DNA from: Rikenellaceae bacterium
GTDB taxonomy: Bacteria > Bacteroidota > Bacteroidia > Bacteroidales > Rikenellaceae
Assembly: GCA_015059845.1 (NCBI GenBank)
Contig: SUZR01000003.1
Coordinates: 1 to 64,000, forward strand
DNA length: 64,000 nt
Direction: 5' to 3'
Shown one piece after another: positions 39,401-47,843 of the stretch. How positions within the stretch are numbered: position 1 is the first letter of the stretch; each line of letters opens with the position of its first letter. The notes beneath the pieces are model-generated. The model had not been told where the DNA came from. It did no database searches and saw only the letters and a list, made by a program, of their open reading frames with translations. The position numbers and the translations under genes are program-made.

Positions 39401-41200
39401 ACGGCGATTATCGGTATTGCGGGCTGCGAGTTTCACCGAGCCCGAAGCCAGTGTATCGGCATTATAGATATAGCGGCCCTTATCAAGTGATAGCGAGCCG
39501 TTCATATCATCCAGCGAACGACCAACGGCATACAACGATGCGTTAAAACCGATGCGAGAGATAGAGTCGCGTCGGTTGATATTCATAGCGTGCAGGTCGG
39601 CATCGGCTACGCTCAACTCCAAATCATATACAGGACTCTGGTAGTTCATATCGGCCGAGCCCTTTAGCCTGAAGTTTATAGGGCGTCCCGTACTTGCGAC
39701 CTCACCCGTAAAGCTACGGTTTACAACAAGACCATTTACATTTATATCCTCGTAGTCGCACTCATTGAACTCAATCTGCTCGACATCACCCTTAAGACGG
39801 CCATACAACCCCGTCTGCTTGGAGGTATTTCCATTAAACGAAACACTACCCGTCACATAGCCCAGCGAAGGCACCTGCAACAGACGTCCCAGCTGCAGAT
39901 GGCGCAAATCAGCCTGCGCAACCAATGTAGAGCGTGCAGGCTCGCCCTCAACGCGCTCCATAGGACGACGCTCGGCAGTAAAGGTAGCATTTCCCGCCTC
40001 GGTGGTAAGCAGTGCCTCGGCATCGAATTCATTGAATCCGCCATCGAAACGGCCTGCACAGATAATCTCACCCGCAGCGTCCGAGATAGAGAGCACCTTG
40101 TCGGGGAGCTGTCGGCCCGTGATACCGCCCAGCATCCACGCTATATCATCCTCGGTGGTGGTAAGACGCTTAAGATTCAGATTCATCACACCTCGGCGCA
40201 CGTTAGGCAGACCACGCAGACGTACATCGCCGTGCAGCGAGCTGCTCTTACCGAACTTCAGGTCGTGTACCGCAACGTTAAGGTCGGCCACCGTACCCTT
40301 CACCGTGGCACTGGCATCGCGCACCATAACATTCCACGGCAACATACGCGGTGCAAAATGAGCAACATCGGATGAGGATACCGTACTCTTGTAAAGCTCG
40401 CCCTCGATTCTTACGTTCTGGATAAAATCTTTATATGCCGCCCAATCCTCGCCACGCAAAACAAGCGATTTGATTCTCACATCCGAGTGAGCCGCCATAA
40501 CCTCAAAGTCGCGCAAGTCAATCACGCCCTTGTCAATGAGGAAGTGACCCGTAAAGTTCTGCACCATAAAGCCACAATGCTCCACAGCCGAGAAGTTACG
40601 GATATAACCGCCGATGCGACCTCCGTCAAGCGTGAAGTCATCCACCAACGCCGAGATATGTTCAACGTGCATATCGCCATAGTCGATACCATAACTCGGA
40701 TGACGATGTTCGTGCTGCTCGATAATGACATTTACATTTTGCAGAAGCACATCCTTCACCTTGAGCGAGAAATCACTCTTCTTATCATTATCCTTTTTTG
40801 AGAGTCGTTGTACAACCTGCTTGATATTCATCACGCCCTCGGGTGTCTCGCGGATGTTGAGATACGCATCAGCAATGGTACCGTTACGCAACGTGATGCC
40901 TCGCGTGCCATCGAAGCGCGAAAGAAAAACTTTCAATCGGCCCACATATATAAGCGTATCCTGCTGATAATCCTCAACATACAATCCCTCAACGCGCACA
41001 CTACCCAAAGCACCCAGACGAATGTGGTCAATCTCCACGCGAGTATCCAACTTCTTGGAAACGAACGACGTAGCACGGTCAACGAGGAAGTTCTGCACAG
41101 ATGGTAACTCTACGACCAAAGTGAGCACAATGGGGCAAAATATCAGAAACAATAGCGTAACTGATAGCACCTTTAACAATATTTTCGTAACTTTGCGCAT
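36479..41200 (-). CDS. tamB: AsmA/TamB-like translocation and assembly module protein (1573 aa)
   Basis: N-terminal TM, long beta-repeat body, C-terminal DUF490 features (GSYLFTLQNIINKLFVINSGSTIQWTGDPLDARLNI). Confidence 0.9.
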   Translation of the reverse strand: MRKVTKILLKVLSVTLLFLIFCPIVLTLVVELPSVQNFLVDRATSFVSKKLDTRVEIDHIRLGALGSVRVEGLYVEDYQQDTLIYVGRLKVFLSRFDGTRGITLRNGTIADAYLNIRETPEGVMNIKQVVQRLSKKDNDKKSDFSLKVKDVLLQNVNVIIEQHEHRHPSYGIDYGDMHVEHISALVDDFTLDGGRIGGYIRNFSAVEHCGFMVQNFTGHFLIDKGVIDLRDFEVMAAHSDVRIKSLVLRGEDWAAYKDFIQNVRIEGELYKSTVSSSDVAHFAPRMLPWNVMVRDASATVKGTVADLNVAVHDLKFGKSSSLHGDVRLRGLPNVRRGVMNLNLKRLTTTEDDIAWMLGGITGRQLPDKVLSISDAAGEIICAGRFDGGFNEFDAEALLTTEAGNATFTAERRPMERVEGEPARSTLVAQADLRHLQLGRLLQVPSLGYVTGSVSFNGNTSKQTGLYGRLKGDVEQIEFNECDYEDINVNGLVVNRSFTGEVASTGRPINFRLKGSADMNYQSPVYDLELSVADADLHAMNINRRDSISRIGFNASLYAVGRSLDDMNGSLSLDKGRYIYNADTLASGSVKLAARNTDNRRSLELTSDFVDATFTGPTSYAEIISYLKTAMSKYLPGLQFDSAYVNTSEDDGYSALSATVKNIDPLLNAITEGLQLAPGSKINFMMNPASNHLTLRAESDYVERKKMLATKLNVNVTNQGDSLAMYLRSEDLYSGMVHLPQLSIMGGAKNDRVLLSAGFDDKADSLSGVMALMAQLRRVEPTGMPRVDVTLYPATINVARNQWRITSDKISIDTSRVEINNFMVANDRQQLHLSGVASRSREDSLTVRMRDFELGPFTAFATRMGYNVEALGNGVASMKAALGRGEVTADINIDSLKVNGYAVAPLHVDSRWDLERQRIRVELDNARTGRNIAQGYYSPASKRYFVEGTLNNLPMLMLDPMLKGVVSGTEGRADARLQLSGEGRMAKLNGTVDVANISTMIDFTHVRYTVPRATVKVENNHFRASNVRVYDAENNSGLLSMDLSLEHLSNIAYDIRVAPRNMIALNTTAQQNDLFYGKVYASGTATVTGSKKGTYLDIVGTTEGDSHFYMPLSGKSDAASADFVVFEQPGVEIDSTNYLVRKKMAFERRTRRTASSASNMSINIELTATPNTEVQLVIDPTVGDIIKGRGNGTLNMRIVPSSNIFDMYGDYTITEGSYLFTLQNIINKLFVINSGSTIQWTGDPLDARLNIDAVYKLKASLQPLLSSTTLDNVTRAVPVECIINLTERLTAPTVTFDIKVPNADSEIQNAVANLLNNQQSIATQFMYLLVSGSFYSDASTSSNIGASASATTGFELLSNQLSNWLSSDDYNIILRYRPKSELTSDEIDFGFSKSLVNDRLLVELEGNYLVDNKMAQSSNMSSFMGEAYITWLIDRAGALKLRGFTQTIDRFDENQGLQETGVGIYYKEDFNNWADLKRRVKERFMSRRKREQMQAEERAAEERVLREADSLERSGENEYLYNRIREDSAAAAAATIRRDSATSAFRADSVAWRRTVRDRIDSLRRANSFRQESK

Positions 41201-41277
41201 ACAACAATGGTCATAAAACTTACAAATGTAAATATTTTTCTATTAAAAATAGAAAAAAAACGCTTAAAAGCACTAAT

Positions 41278-42306
41278 ATGGATATAACAATTCTCGGTAT
41301 CGAGTCCTCTTGCGACGACACTTCGGCTGCTGTGATACGCAACACGACGCTACTTTCGAACGTAATTGCATCTCAAGCCGTACACGTAAAATATGGCGGT
41401 GTGATACCTGAGCTCGCCTCGCGTGCCCACCAGCAGAACATCATTCCCGTAGTTGACACGGCCCTCAAAGAGGCGGGTGTCACTGCAGACAAGATTGATG
41501 CAATCGCCTTCACGCGTGGTCCGGGACTGCTCGGCTCGCTGCTTGTAGGCACATCGTTCGCCAAAGGTTTAGCCATTGCAAATAACATTCCGATGGTGGA
41601 GGTAAACCACTTGCAGGGACATATTCTCTCGCATTTTGTTGACCTGCCCGACCGAGAGTTGCCACACCCCTCGTATCCATTCCTCTGTCTGCTCGTAAGT
41701 GGCGGACATACACAGATTGTGAAGGTTTCATCTCCGCTTGAGATGGAGATTATCGGCACAACCATTGACGATGCGGCTGGCGAGGCGTTTGACAAGTGCG
41801 CCAAGGTGATGGGACTACCCTACCCCGGAGGCCCCGTTATTGACCGTCTGGCAAAGGAGGGTAATGCCGAGGCGTTCTCGTTCGCAAAGCCCCACGTGAA
41901 GGGTGAGTTCGACTACTCATTCTCTGGCCTGAAGACATCGTTCCTCTACACTCTGCGCGATGCTGTTGCCGAGGACCCCGACTTCGTGGAGAAGCACAAG
42001 GCAGACCTCTGCGCATCACTGCAAAAGACCATTATCGACATCTTACTTGATAAGTTAATTAAAGCCACCAAGCGTCTGGGTATAAAGGATGTAGCCATAG
42101 CAGGCGGTGTATCCGCCAACTCTGGTCTGCGTGAGGCTGTGGCCGAAGCTGGACGTCGTCGCGGATGGCGTACATTTATTCCCGAATTGAAGTTCACGAC
42201 CGACAATGCGGCAATGATTGCAATATCGGGTTACTACCGCTATCGTCAGGGGATGATTTCGGGACTCGACGTCTCACCCGTAGCTCGATTGGAGGAGATT
42301 TTATAA
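41278..42306 (+). CDS. tsaD: tRNA N6-adenosine threonylcarbamoyltransferase
   Basis: GIESSCDDTSAAV, AFTRGPGLLGSLLVG, NHLQGHILSHF. Confidence 0.97.
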   Translation: MDITILGIESSCDDTSAAVIRNTTLLSNVIASQAVHVKYGGVIPELASRAHQQNIIPVVDTALKEAGVTADKIDAIAFTRGPGLLGSLLVGTSFAKGLAIANNIPMVEVNHLQGHILSHFVDLPDRELPHPSYPFLCLLVSGGHTQIVKVSSPLEMEIIGTTIDDAAGEAFDKCAKVMGLPYPGGPVIDRLAKEGNAEAFSFAKPHVKGEFDYSFSGLKTSFLYTLRDAVAEDPDFVEKHKADLCASLQKTIIDILLDKLIKATKRLGIKDVAIAGGVSANSGLREAVAEAGRRRGWRTFIPELKFTTDNAAMIAISGYYRYRQGMISGLDVSPVARLEEIL

Positions 42307-42307
42307 C

Positions 42308-42343
42308 AAAAAAGCCTGCCTAAATCGTTAGGCAGGCTTTTTT
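42308..42343. terminator. Strong bidirectional terminator
   Basis: aaaaaagcctgcctaa-atcg-ttaggcaggctttttt perfect stem. Confidence 0.92.
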
Positions 42344-42367
42344 ATATCACTCTATCAATCTTACTAC

Positions 42368-42805
42368 TTAGTAATCGTAGCGCACAAAGTTTCCATTCTG
42401 GTCAAAATGGATATCCACACCTGTATTCAACTCCACCTCAAAGCCACGCTCTCTATCGATTGAGATAATCATTGCACCAGGATGATTATCCGCCACATAA
42501 GTAGAAATCGAAGCGGGAATAATCGAAGCAGGAACACCCTTTTGATAATTCTCAACCTCATCCCACTCCCCACTCTTTGAGATACCAAGACGAGTGCCAT
42601 CATTAAGAAGAATCTCGAAGTCGTAAGATTTACCACTATAATCCTTTATCACATTCAAAATCTCAGTGCCAGGGAAATGCACCTGAACAAATGAAGTAAC
42701 CTCGCCTGGGAGATTCGATGCAGGAACAACCTCATCACCCTTCTCGCATCCTACAAAGGCAAACAACATCGTCGCCATTGCCAACATTGATATCAACTTT
42801 TTCAT
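42368..42805 (-). CDS. PepSY-like putative lipoprotein
   Basis: Lipobox LFAFVGC; repeated IxxYVxxHxPGxxIxxI-type PepSY-like units. Confidence 0.65.
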   Translation of the reverse strand: MKKLISMLAMATMLFAFVGCEKGDEVVPASNLPGEVTSFVQVHFPGTEILNVIKDYSGKSYDFEILLNDGTRLGISKSGEWDEVENYQKGVPASIIPASISTYVADNHPGAMIISIDRERGFEVELNTGVDIHFDQNGNFVRYDY

Positions 42806-43004
42806 ACTGTTAATCTTTTAATTTGTTTATCTTTTCATCACAAAACTATTATACGATTCTGAAATGAATTTGAATTATATTGTCAAGTTCGTTTTTTCTT
42901 ATTATGCCACAATTTTGTAGTAACACTCGCCTTTTATCTTCTACCAATCGTGCCGATTTATAGATTTTTACAACATCATAATTCCGTTTTAGAATATTTT
43001 TTCA

Positions 43005-43012
43005 TATATTTG
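43005..43012 (+). promoter_or_regulatory. -7 box TATATTTG for the nitronate monooxygenase-like gene
   Basis: TAnnTTTG; implies that the track start at 42950 is too early. Confidence 0.5.
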
Positions 43013-43084
43013 CACAAACGAATTTGCAAAACTCGAAATATGCAGGTCTATATTACACCTGCGCAACAAAAATTATACAAACAG

Positions 43085-44164
43085 ATGAAAACATTGAAAA
43101 TCGGAGACCTGCTTGCCAAAGTACCCATTGTGCAGGGAGGTATGGGCGTAGGCATCTCGCTGTCGGGGCTTGCCTCAGCCGTAGCCAATGCTGGCGGTGT
43201 AGGAGTTATCTCAACGGCTGGATTGGGCGTCATTTATAACAACTTTTCAAAGAATTTTAACGAGGCGAGTATCCACGGTCTGCGTGAGGAGCTGCGCAAA
43301 GCACGCGAGAAGACTAAGGGAATCGTTGGCGTAAACATTATGGTTGCGCTCACAAACTTCGCCGATATGGTCAAGACCTCTATCGAGGAGAAGGCCGACA
43401 TCATCTTCGCAGGTGCTGGTCTGCCACTCAACCTCCCATCGTTCCTTAAGGCGGACTCTACCACGAAGCTGGCACCCATCGTATCGTCGGCACGTGCGCT
43501 GAAGGTTATCTGCCGTCGTTGGATAGGTGAGTATAGTTATGTGCCTGACGCTGTGGTGGTAGAGGGACCGAAGGCTGGTGGTCACTTAGGTTACTCGCAC
43601 GAGCAGCTTAACGACCCCGCATACTCGCTCGAGACCATCGTTCCCGAGGTTGTGGAGACGGCTCGCGAAATTGGCAAGAAGCACGACAAGCATATCCCCG
43701 TAATCGCTGGAGGCGGTATCTATACGGGTGAGGATATAGTTAAGTTTATGGGTCTCGGAGCTGACGCAGTGCAGATGGGTACGCGCTTTGTCACCACCGA
43801 GGAGTGCGACGCTTCGGATGACTTCAAGCAGAGTTATCTCGATGCGAAAAAGGAGGATATCGAGATTATCCAGAGCCCTGTCGGTATGCCCGGCCGAGCC
43901 ATCCGCAACTCGTTCCTCGACAAGGTGAAGGAGGGTCTTAAGCAACCGAAATCGTGTCCCTTCGACTGCATCAAGACGTGTGACGTAACACACTCGCCAT
44001 ACTGCATTATGCTAGCACTCTACAACGCCTTCAAGGGCAAGATGGAGAATGGTTATGCCTTTGCCGGGTCGAATGCTTGGCGCTCAGAGAGGATTATGAG
44101 TGTCAAGGAGTTGATAAACTCACTTAAAGAAGAGTTTGATGCAAAAATTAAATCGATGATGTAA
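43085..44164 (+). CDS. Nitronate monooxygenase / 2-nitropropane dioxygenase family (FabK-like) protein
   Basis: PIVQGGMGVGISLSGLASAVANAGGVGVIS, PVIAGGGIYTGEDIVKFMGLGADAVQMGTRFV. Confidence 0.88.
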   Translation: MKTLKIGDLLAKVPIVQGGMGVGISLSGLASAVANAGGVGVISTAGLGVIYNNFSKNFNEASIHGLREELRKAREKTKGIVGVNIMVALTNFADMVKTSIEEKADIIFAGAGLPLNLPSFLKADSTTKLAPIVSSARALKVICRRWIGEYSYVPDAVVVEGPKAGGHLGYSHEQLNDPAYSLETIVPEVVETAREIGKKHDKHIPVIAGGGIYTGEDIVKFMGLGADAVQMGTRFVTTEECDASDDFKQSYLDAKKEDIEIIQSPVGMPGRAIRNSFLDKVKEGLKQPKSCPFDCIKTCDVTHSPYCIMLALYNAFKGKMENGYAFAGSNAWRSERIMSVKELINSLKEEFDAKIKSMM

Positions 44165-44170
44165 TAATAA

Positions 44171-44200
44171 GAGGGTGTCTAACTTTTGGTTAGCACCCTC
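44171..44200 (+). terminator. Hairpin GAGGGTGTCTAAC-ttttg-GTTAGCACCCTC
   Basis: Near-perfect stem 6 nt after stop. Confidence 0.7.
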
Positions 44201-44330
44201 TTATTTTGAGAAATTGTATAACAAGAGCTATTTTTAAGCTGGTCGCAGACCGAGAAAGTGCAGTTTACTCGGGCGTAAATGAGCATTTCGAGGGCAAGCC
44301 AGATGCCAAAAGAGCCTTGTTAGACAGTTT
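44172..44330. repeat. Intergenic TIR element, family 1, copy B
   Basis: aaattgtataacaag (44211-44225) vs cttgttagacagttt (44316-44330); core GCAGTTTACTCGGGCGTAAATGAGC. Confidence 0.82.
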
Positions 44331-44335
44331 CATTT

Positions 44336-45766
44336 TTACATAAAGCCAAAACGGCTAATCTTGGCTGGCCGCTCAAAGACAGCCTCCTGCTCCACAATAC
44401 CCGTCAGCACATCGGCAGCATCGTGCCAGCGGTTGGAGTTGAAGTCACGGCGATACCCCATCAGGTGGGCATACATATCGGGCCAGCACTGCGCCCATCC
44501 ACGCGGGAAACGGATATTATGCACAACCGTAGCCGAATGTGAGAGGATGCGCGCCTGCTTATTGGCGCTCTGGTGAAACCAATCAATCTTCACACGTGGC
44601 ACAAGACGCTGCACAGCTCGCGCAAAGCCGCGACCGCCATTATTGCTCTCAATCAGAGCCGAGCGCACCTCGGAGCGTTGCAACATATCGGCAACAAGTT
44701 TTTCGGTAACCTCCATAGGCTCACGCGAATAGACCACATCCAGCACATAGACCACGCCATCGGCATCCACAGCATACGACACCGAGCATAGATAGTCATC
44801 ACCCATATCGGCCGTATCGGTATAGTTTGCTCGGCGGACAATATGGTCGGGCAAGGTATCCCACTCGGCAAAGCCATCTCCATAGAGCAGTCCGCCACGT
44901 GACGAGGGACGCCCCTGATACATAGCCTCAAAACGCATAGGGTCCAATCTTCGCTTAGCCTCAAGCAACTCCGCACTCTGCCGCTCAGGCCACAAAGCCT
45001 CACCCACCTCACGAGGGTCAATCTCGGTCGGAGAGCCACTCTTTATCGCCTCAAAATTGAGGTAGAGCCATCCACCCGCCGCAACACGCCCAATATCCGC
45101 CCACTGGCGCAACTCAATACACGGCTCAAGTCGCAGCAGCGTACCAATCAAATCCTCCTCGTGCCAACGGGTAAAGACAATCAGCTCCTGCGAGTCGTTA
45201 TGCATACGCGTTCGCACAACCGAGGTGTACCACTCCCAGCAATTCTCGCGTATAAGGGGCGAGTTGGCCTCCATCGCATCCTTATAGAGGTCGTCAAGAA
45301 TAAAGCAATCTACCCTATTTCCCGTAAGCGAGCCCTCACGCCCAACGGAGAGCAATCCGCCCTCGTGGTCGATAACCTCAAATTCATCCGTAGTACGAAT
45401 ATATGACGATTGTCGGCCCAATGACTTTATGCGTGTTTTGGAAAATATTTCGCCATATTCAGAACTATCGATAATACGCTGCACACGGCGGTTAAACTTG
45501 CTGGCCAGCGATGCTGAATAGGAGGCGATAGAGAGTCGCAAATCGGGGTTTAGACCCAACATATAGGCGGGCAACAATGTGCTGGCGCCCACACTCTTAC
45601 CGTGCTGCGGAGGCATAGAGACTATAAGTTTGCGTATTCGCCCAGCAGCAAACTCCTCAAGCAGACGATAATAGGTTTCGTGAAAGGTTTGACACTCCAA
45701 AAAGGGATATACATTTTTGGCAAAATTGGAAAAATTTATACTATTACTCTTCATCACTCTACTCAT
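44336..45766 (-). CDS. Phage-type terminase large subunit (ATPase + nuclease), no neighbouring phage structural genes
   Basis: Walker A SMPPQHGKSVGAS, Walker B VDCFILDDLYKD, FTRWHEEDLIGTLL, nuclease-like DTADMGDDYLCSVSY…ALIESNNGGRGFARAV. Confidence 0.88.
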   Translation of the reverse strand: MSRVMKSNSINFSNFAKNVYPFLECQTFHETYYRLLEEFAAGRIRKLIVSMPPQHGKSVGASTLLPAYMLGLNPDLRLSIASYSASLASKFNRRVQRIIDSSEYGEIFSKTRIKSLGRQSSYIRTTDEFEVIDHEGGLLSVGREGSLTGNRVDCFILDDLYKDAMEANSPLIRENCWEWYTSVVRTRMHNDSQELIVFTRWHEEDLIGTLLRLEPCIELRQWADIGRVAAGGWLYLNFEAIKSGSPTEIDPREVGEALWPERQSAELLEAKRRLDPMRFEAMYQGRPSSRGGLLYGDGFAEWDTLPDHIVRRANYTDTADMGDDYLCSVSYAVDADGVVYVLDVVYSREPMEVTEKLVADMLQRSEVRSALIESNNGGRGFARAVQRLVPRVKIDWFHQSANKQARILSHSATVVHNIRFPRGWAQCWPDMYAHLMGYRRDFNSNRWHDAADVLTGIVEQEAVFERPAKISRFGFM

Positions 45767-45769
45767 TGA

Positions 45770-46057
45770 TTAAATATACTCACGCATCTCATTGAACGAG
45801 AAATTATTTATCACCTCCTGCCCGTCAATAAAGGTGTGAAACTCCCACCACACGGGAACGATGTCGCTGATGAGCGAGGCCATACGCCCCTCGGGGTACT
45901 GCTCCTCGTGGCGATACACTACGGCCGAGAGAACGACGTGGCACAGCACATCCTCCCACTCCATATCAAACGAGCCATTGTAATAACCTCGGTGGCCGAC
46001 CTGCTCGATAATCCTTGCGGCCACCTCTCGATAAAGTTCAGGTAAAACGTCATACAT
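45770..46057 (-). CDS. 95 aa hypothetical protein, cotranscribed with the terminase
   Basis: ORF 3 nt upstream of the terminase ORF, same strand. Confidence 0.65.
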   Translation of the reverse strand: MYDVLPELYREVAARIIEQVGHRGYYNGSFDMEWEDVLCHVVLSAVVYRHEEQYPEGRMASLISDIVPVWWEFHTFIDGQEVINNFSFNEMREYI

Positions 46058-46114
46058 AATTGAAAATGTTTAATTTTTGATTGTTTTTCGTTTGTTTATT
46101 CAAAATAAATTGCT

Positions 46115-46122
46115 TAACTTTG
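46115..46122 (+). promoter_or_regulatory. -7 box TAACTTTG with -33 TTTG at 46091-46094 for the S24 repressor
   Basis: 20-bp spacing matches the Bacteroidetes promoter architecture. Confidence 0.65.
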
Positions 46123-46136
46123 CAATGCAAATATAA

Positions 46137-46149
46137 TTCAAATATTGAA
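46137..46149. promoter_or_regulatory. Candidate repressor operator TTCAA-ata-TTGAA
   Basis: Perfect dyad just downstream of the predicted start site in the divergent intergenic region. Confidence 0.4.
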
Positions 46150-46182
46150 CTTTTATACTGCAGAATACAATTATTTGATATA

Positions 46183-46196
46183 GTATTTTCTAATAC
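46183..46196. promoter_or_regulatory. Second dyad GTATT-ttct-AATAC before the repressor start
   Basis: Perfect 5-bp arms, 7 nt before ATG. Confidence 0.35.
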
Positions 46197-46203
46197 ATAC
46201 GCT

Positions 46204-46875
46204 ATGGAAAGCAAGGTAAAACTTATACGCAAAGAGCTAAAGATGACACAAGAGCAATTAGCTCAGCGACTTGGAATCGGCAAAGCTGCCCTCTCAATGA
46301 TTGAAACAGGCAAGTGTGGCCTATCCACTCGCAACAAAAATATATTAGTTCAAGATTTGAACGTAAACCCCGATTGGCTCGAGACAAGCAAGGGCAATAT
46401 GTTCAACGCTGAACCCGACCTTACAGCTTTCCGACTCCGCACCGACAACTCGCTACCGATGCAGAGCGTGCCCCTCTACTCGATTGAGGGAACAGCTGGA
46501 CTTGTACCGCTATTCAACGACCAGGCATCCAACAAACCTATAAACTTCATTCACATCCCCAACCTGCCCAAGTGCGACGGTGCAATCTATGTTTCGGGCG
46601 ACTCAATGTATCCCCTGCTCAAGAGCGGCGATATTGTTCTCTACAAGCAGCTGCATAATATAGAGGATATCTTTTGGGGCGATATGTATCTGCTCTCTAT
46701 CGACCTCGAGGGCGAGGAGTATATCGTGGTGAAGTATATTCAGAAGTCCGAGCGCGAGGGTTACGTGAAACTTGTAAGCCAGAATCCCCACCACGCCGAC
46801 AAGGAGATTGAGGTTAGCCGCATACGCGCCATTGCGCTGGTTAAGGCGAGCATACGAATGAACTCTATAAGATAA
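46204..46875 (+). CDS. XRE HTH + S24 (LexA-like) repressor
   Basis: MTQEQLAQRLGIGKAALSMIETGK HTH; IEGTAGLVPLF (Ala-Gly), SGDSMYPLLKSGD, IVVKYIQ. Confidence 0.9.
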   Translation: MESKVKLIRKELKMTQEQLAQRLGIGKAALSMIETGKCGLSTRNKNILVQDLNVNPDWLETSKGNMFNAEPDLTAFRLRTDNSLPMQSVPLYSIEGTAGLVPLFNDQASNKPINFIHIPNLPKCDGAIYVSGDSMYPLLKSGDIVLYKQLHNIEDIFWGDMYLLSIDLEGEEYIVVKYIQKSEREGYVKLVSQNPHHADKEIEVSRIRAIALVKASIRMNSIR

Positions 46876-47780
46876 TGGGTAACAAAACCATATACCATAT
46901 TATCGCCATCGTAACGGCTGCAATATGGGGTACAACATTCATCTCGTCGAAGATTCTGCTCGAACACGGTCTATCACCTGCCGAGATTATGATTCTGCGC
47001 TTCGCTATGGCATACGTCTGTATGTTGCCATTCTGGCGCGGAGGGCTGCTGGCCAAGAGTTGGAGAGATGAGCTGCTGATGGTTATCTTAGGCATAACGG
47101 GTGGCTCGATGTACTTCCTGCTGGAGAATACCGCTCTGGTATATACGCAGGCGTCGAATGTGGCCATTATCATCGCCTCCACGCCACTGCTCACCACGCT
47201 GGCCGTACACTTCATCTCACGACAAGAGAGGGCCGACAAACGGCTATACGTCTGCTCGCTGCTATCGCTTGTGGGCGTTGCGCTGGTGGTGCTGAATGGA
47301 GAGTTTATCCTGAAGCTGAGCCCTATGGGCGACCTGCTGACGTTGGGTGCTGCCGTGATGTGGGTTATATACAGCATCATCGTCCTGAAGTTAGAGGGCA
47401 AGTACCACCCACTGATGATTACGCGCAAGATATTCTTCTACGGCGTGCTGACCCTTGCGCCCTACTTTCTGTTTGAGCCGTGGAGCGTGGAGTGGCAGAT
47501 GCTGGCAGACAAGACTGTGGCGGGGAATCTGCTGTTTTTGGGTATTGTGGCCTCGCTTATATGTTACTGGTCGTGGAATATCGTTATCGAGAAGCTGGGC
47601 GCTATACACGCCACAAACTACCTATATATAAACCCTATAGTGGCGATGATTACCGCCTATGCAGTCCTGCACGAGCGCATCACACCGCTGGCTATTGTCG
47701 GTACGGCGCTGATTTTATTGGGTGTCTATATGGCCGAGAGGAAAAAAAGTGGCCGTCAGGAGGATAACGAAACGAATTAA
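46875..47780 (+). CDS. DMT/EamA family transporter
   Basis: IWGTTFISSKILLEHGLSPAEIMILRF, 10-TM pattern; start overlaps repressor stop (TAATG). Confidence 0.9.
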   Translation: MGNKTIYHIIAIVTAAIWGTTFISSKILLEHGLSPAEIMILRFAMAYVCMLPFWRGGLLAKSWRDELLMVILGITGGSMYFLLENTALVYTQASNVAIIIASTPLLTTLAVHFISRQERADKRLYVCSLLSLVGVALVVLNGEFILKLSPMGDLLTLGAAVMWVIYSIIVLKLEGKYHPLMITRKIFFYGVLTLAPYFLFEPWSVEWQMLADKTVAGNLLFLGIVASLICYWSWNIVIEKLGAIHATNYLYINPIVAMITAYAVLHERITPLAIVGTALILLGVYMAERKKSGRQEDNETN

Positions 47781-47843
47781 GAAGTATCTTTGTGAAACTA
47801 AAACTAAAACATCATAAACTTAAATAATTCGGAATCGAATATT

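Noticed and set aside
44336-47780. Active prophage
   Set aside because: Only terminase, a small ORF and an S24 repressor; no integrase, structural or lysis genes and no att-like direct repeats seen.
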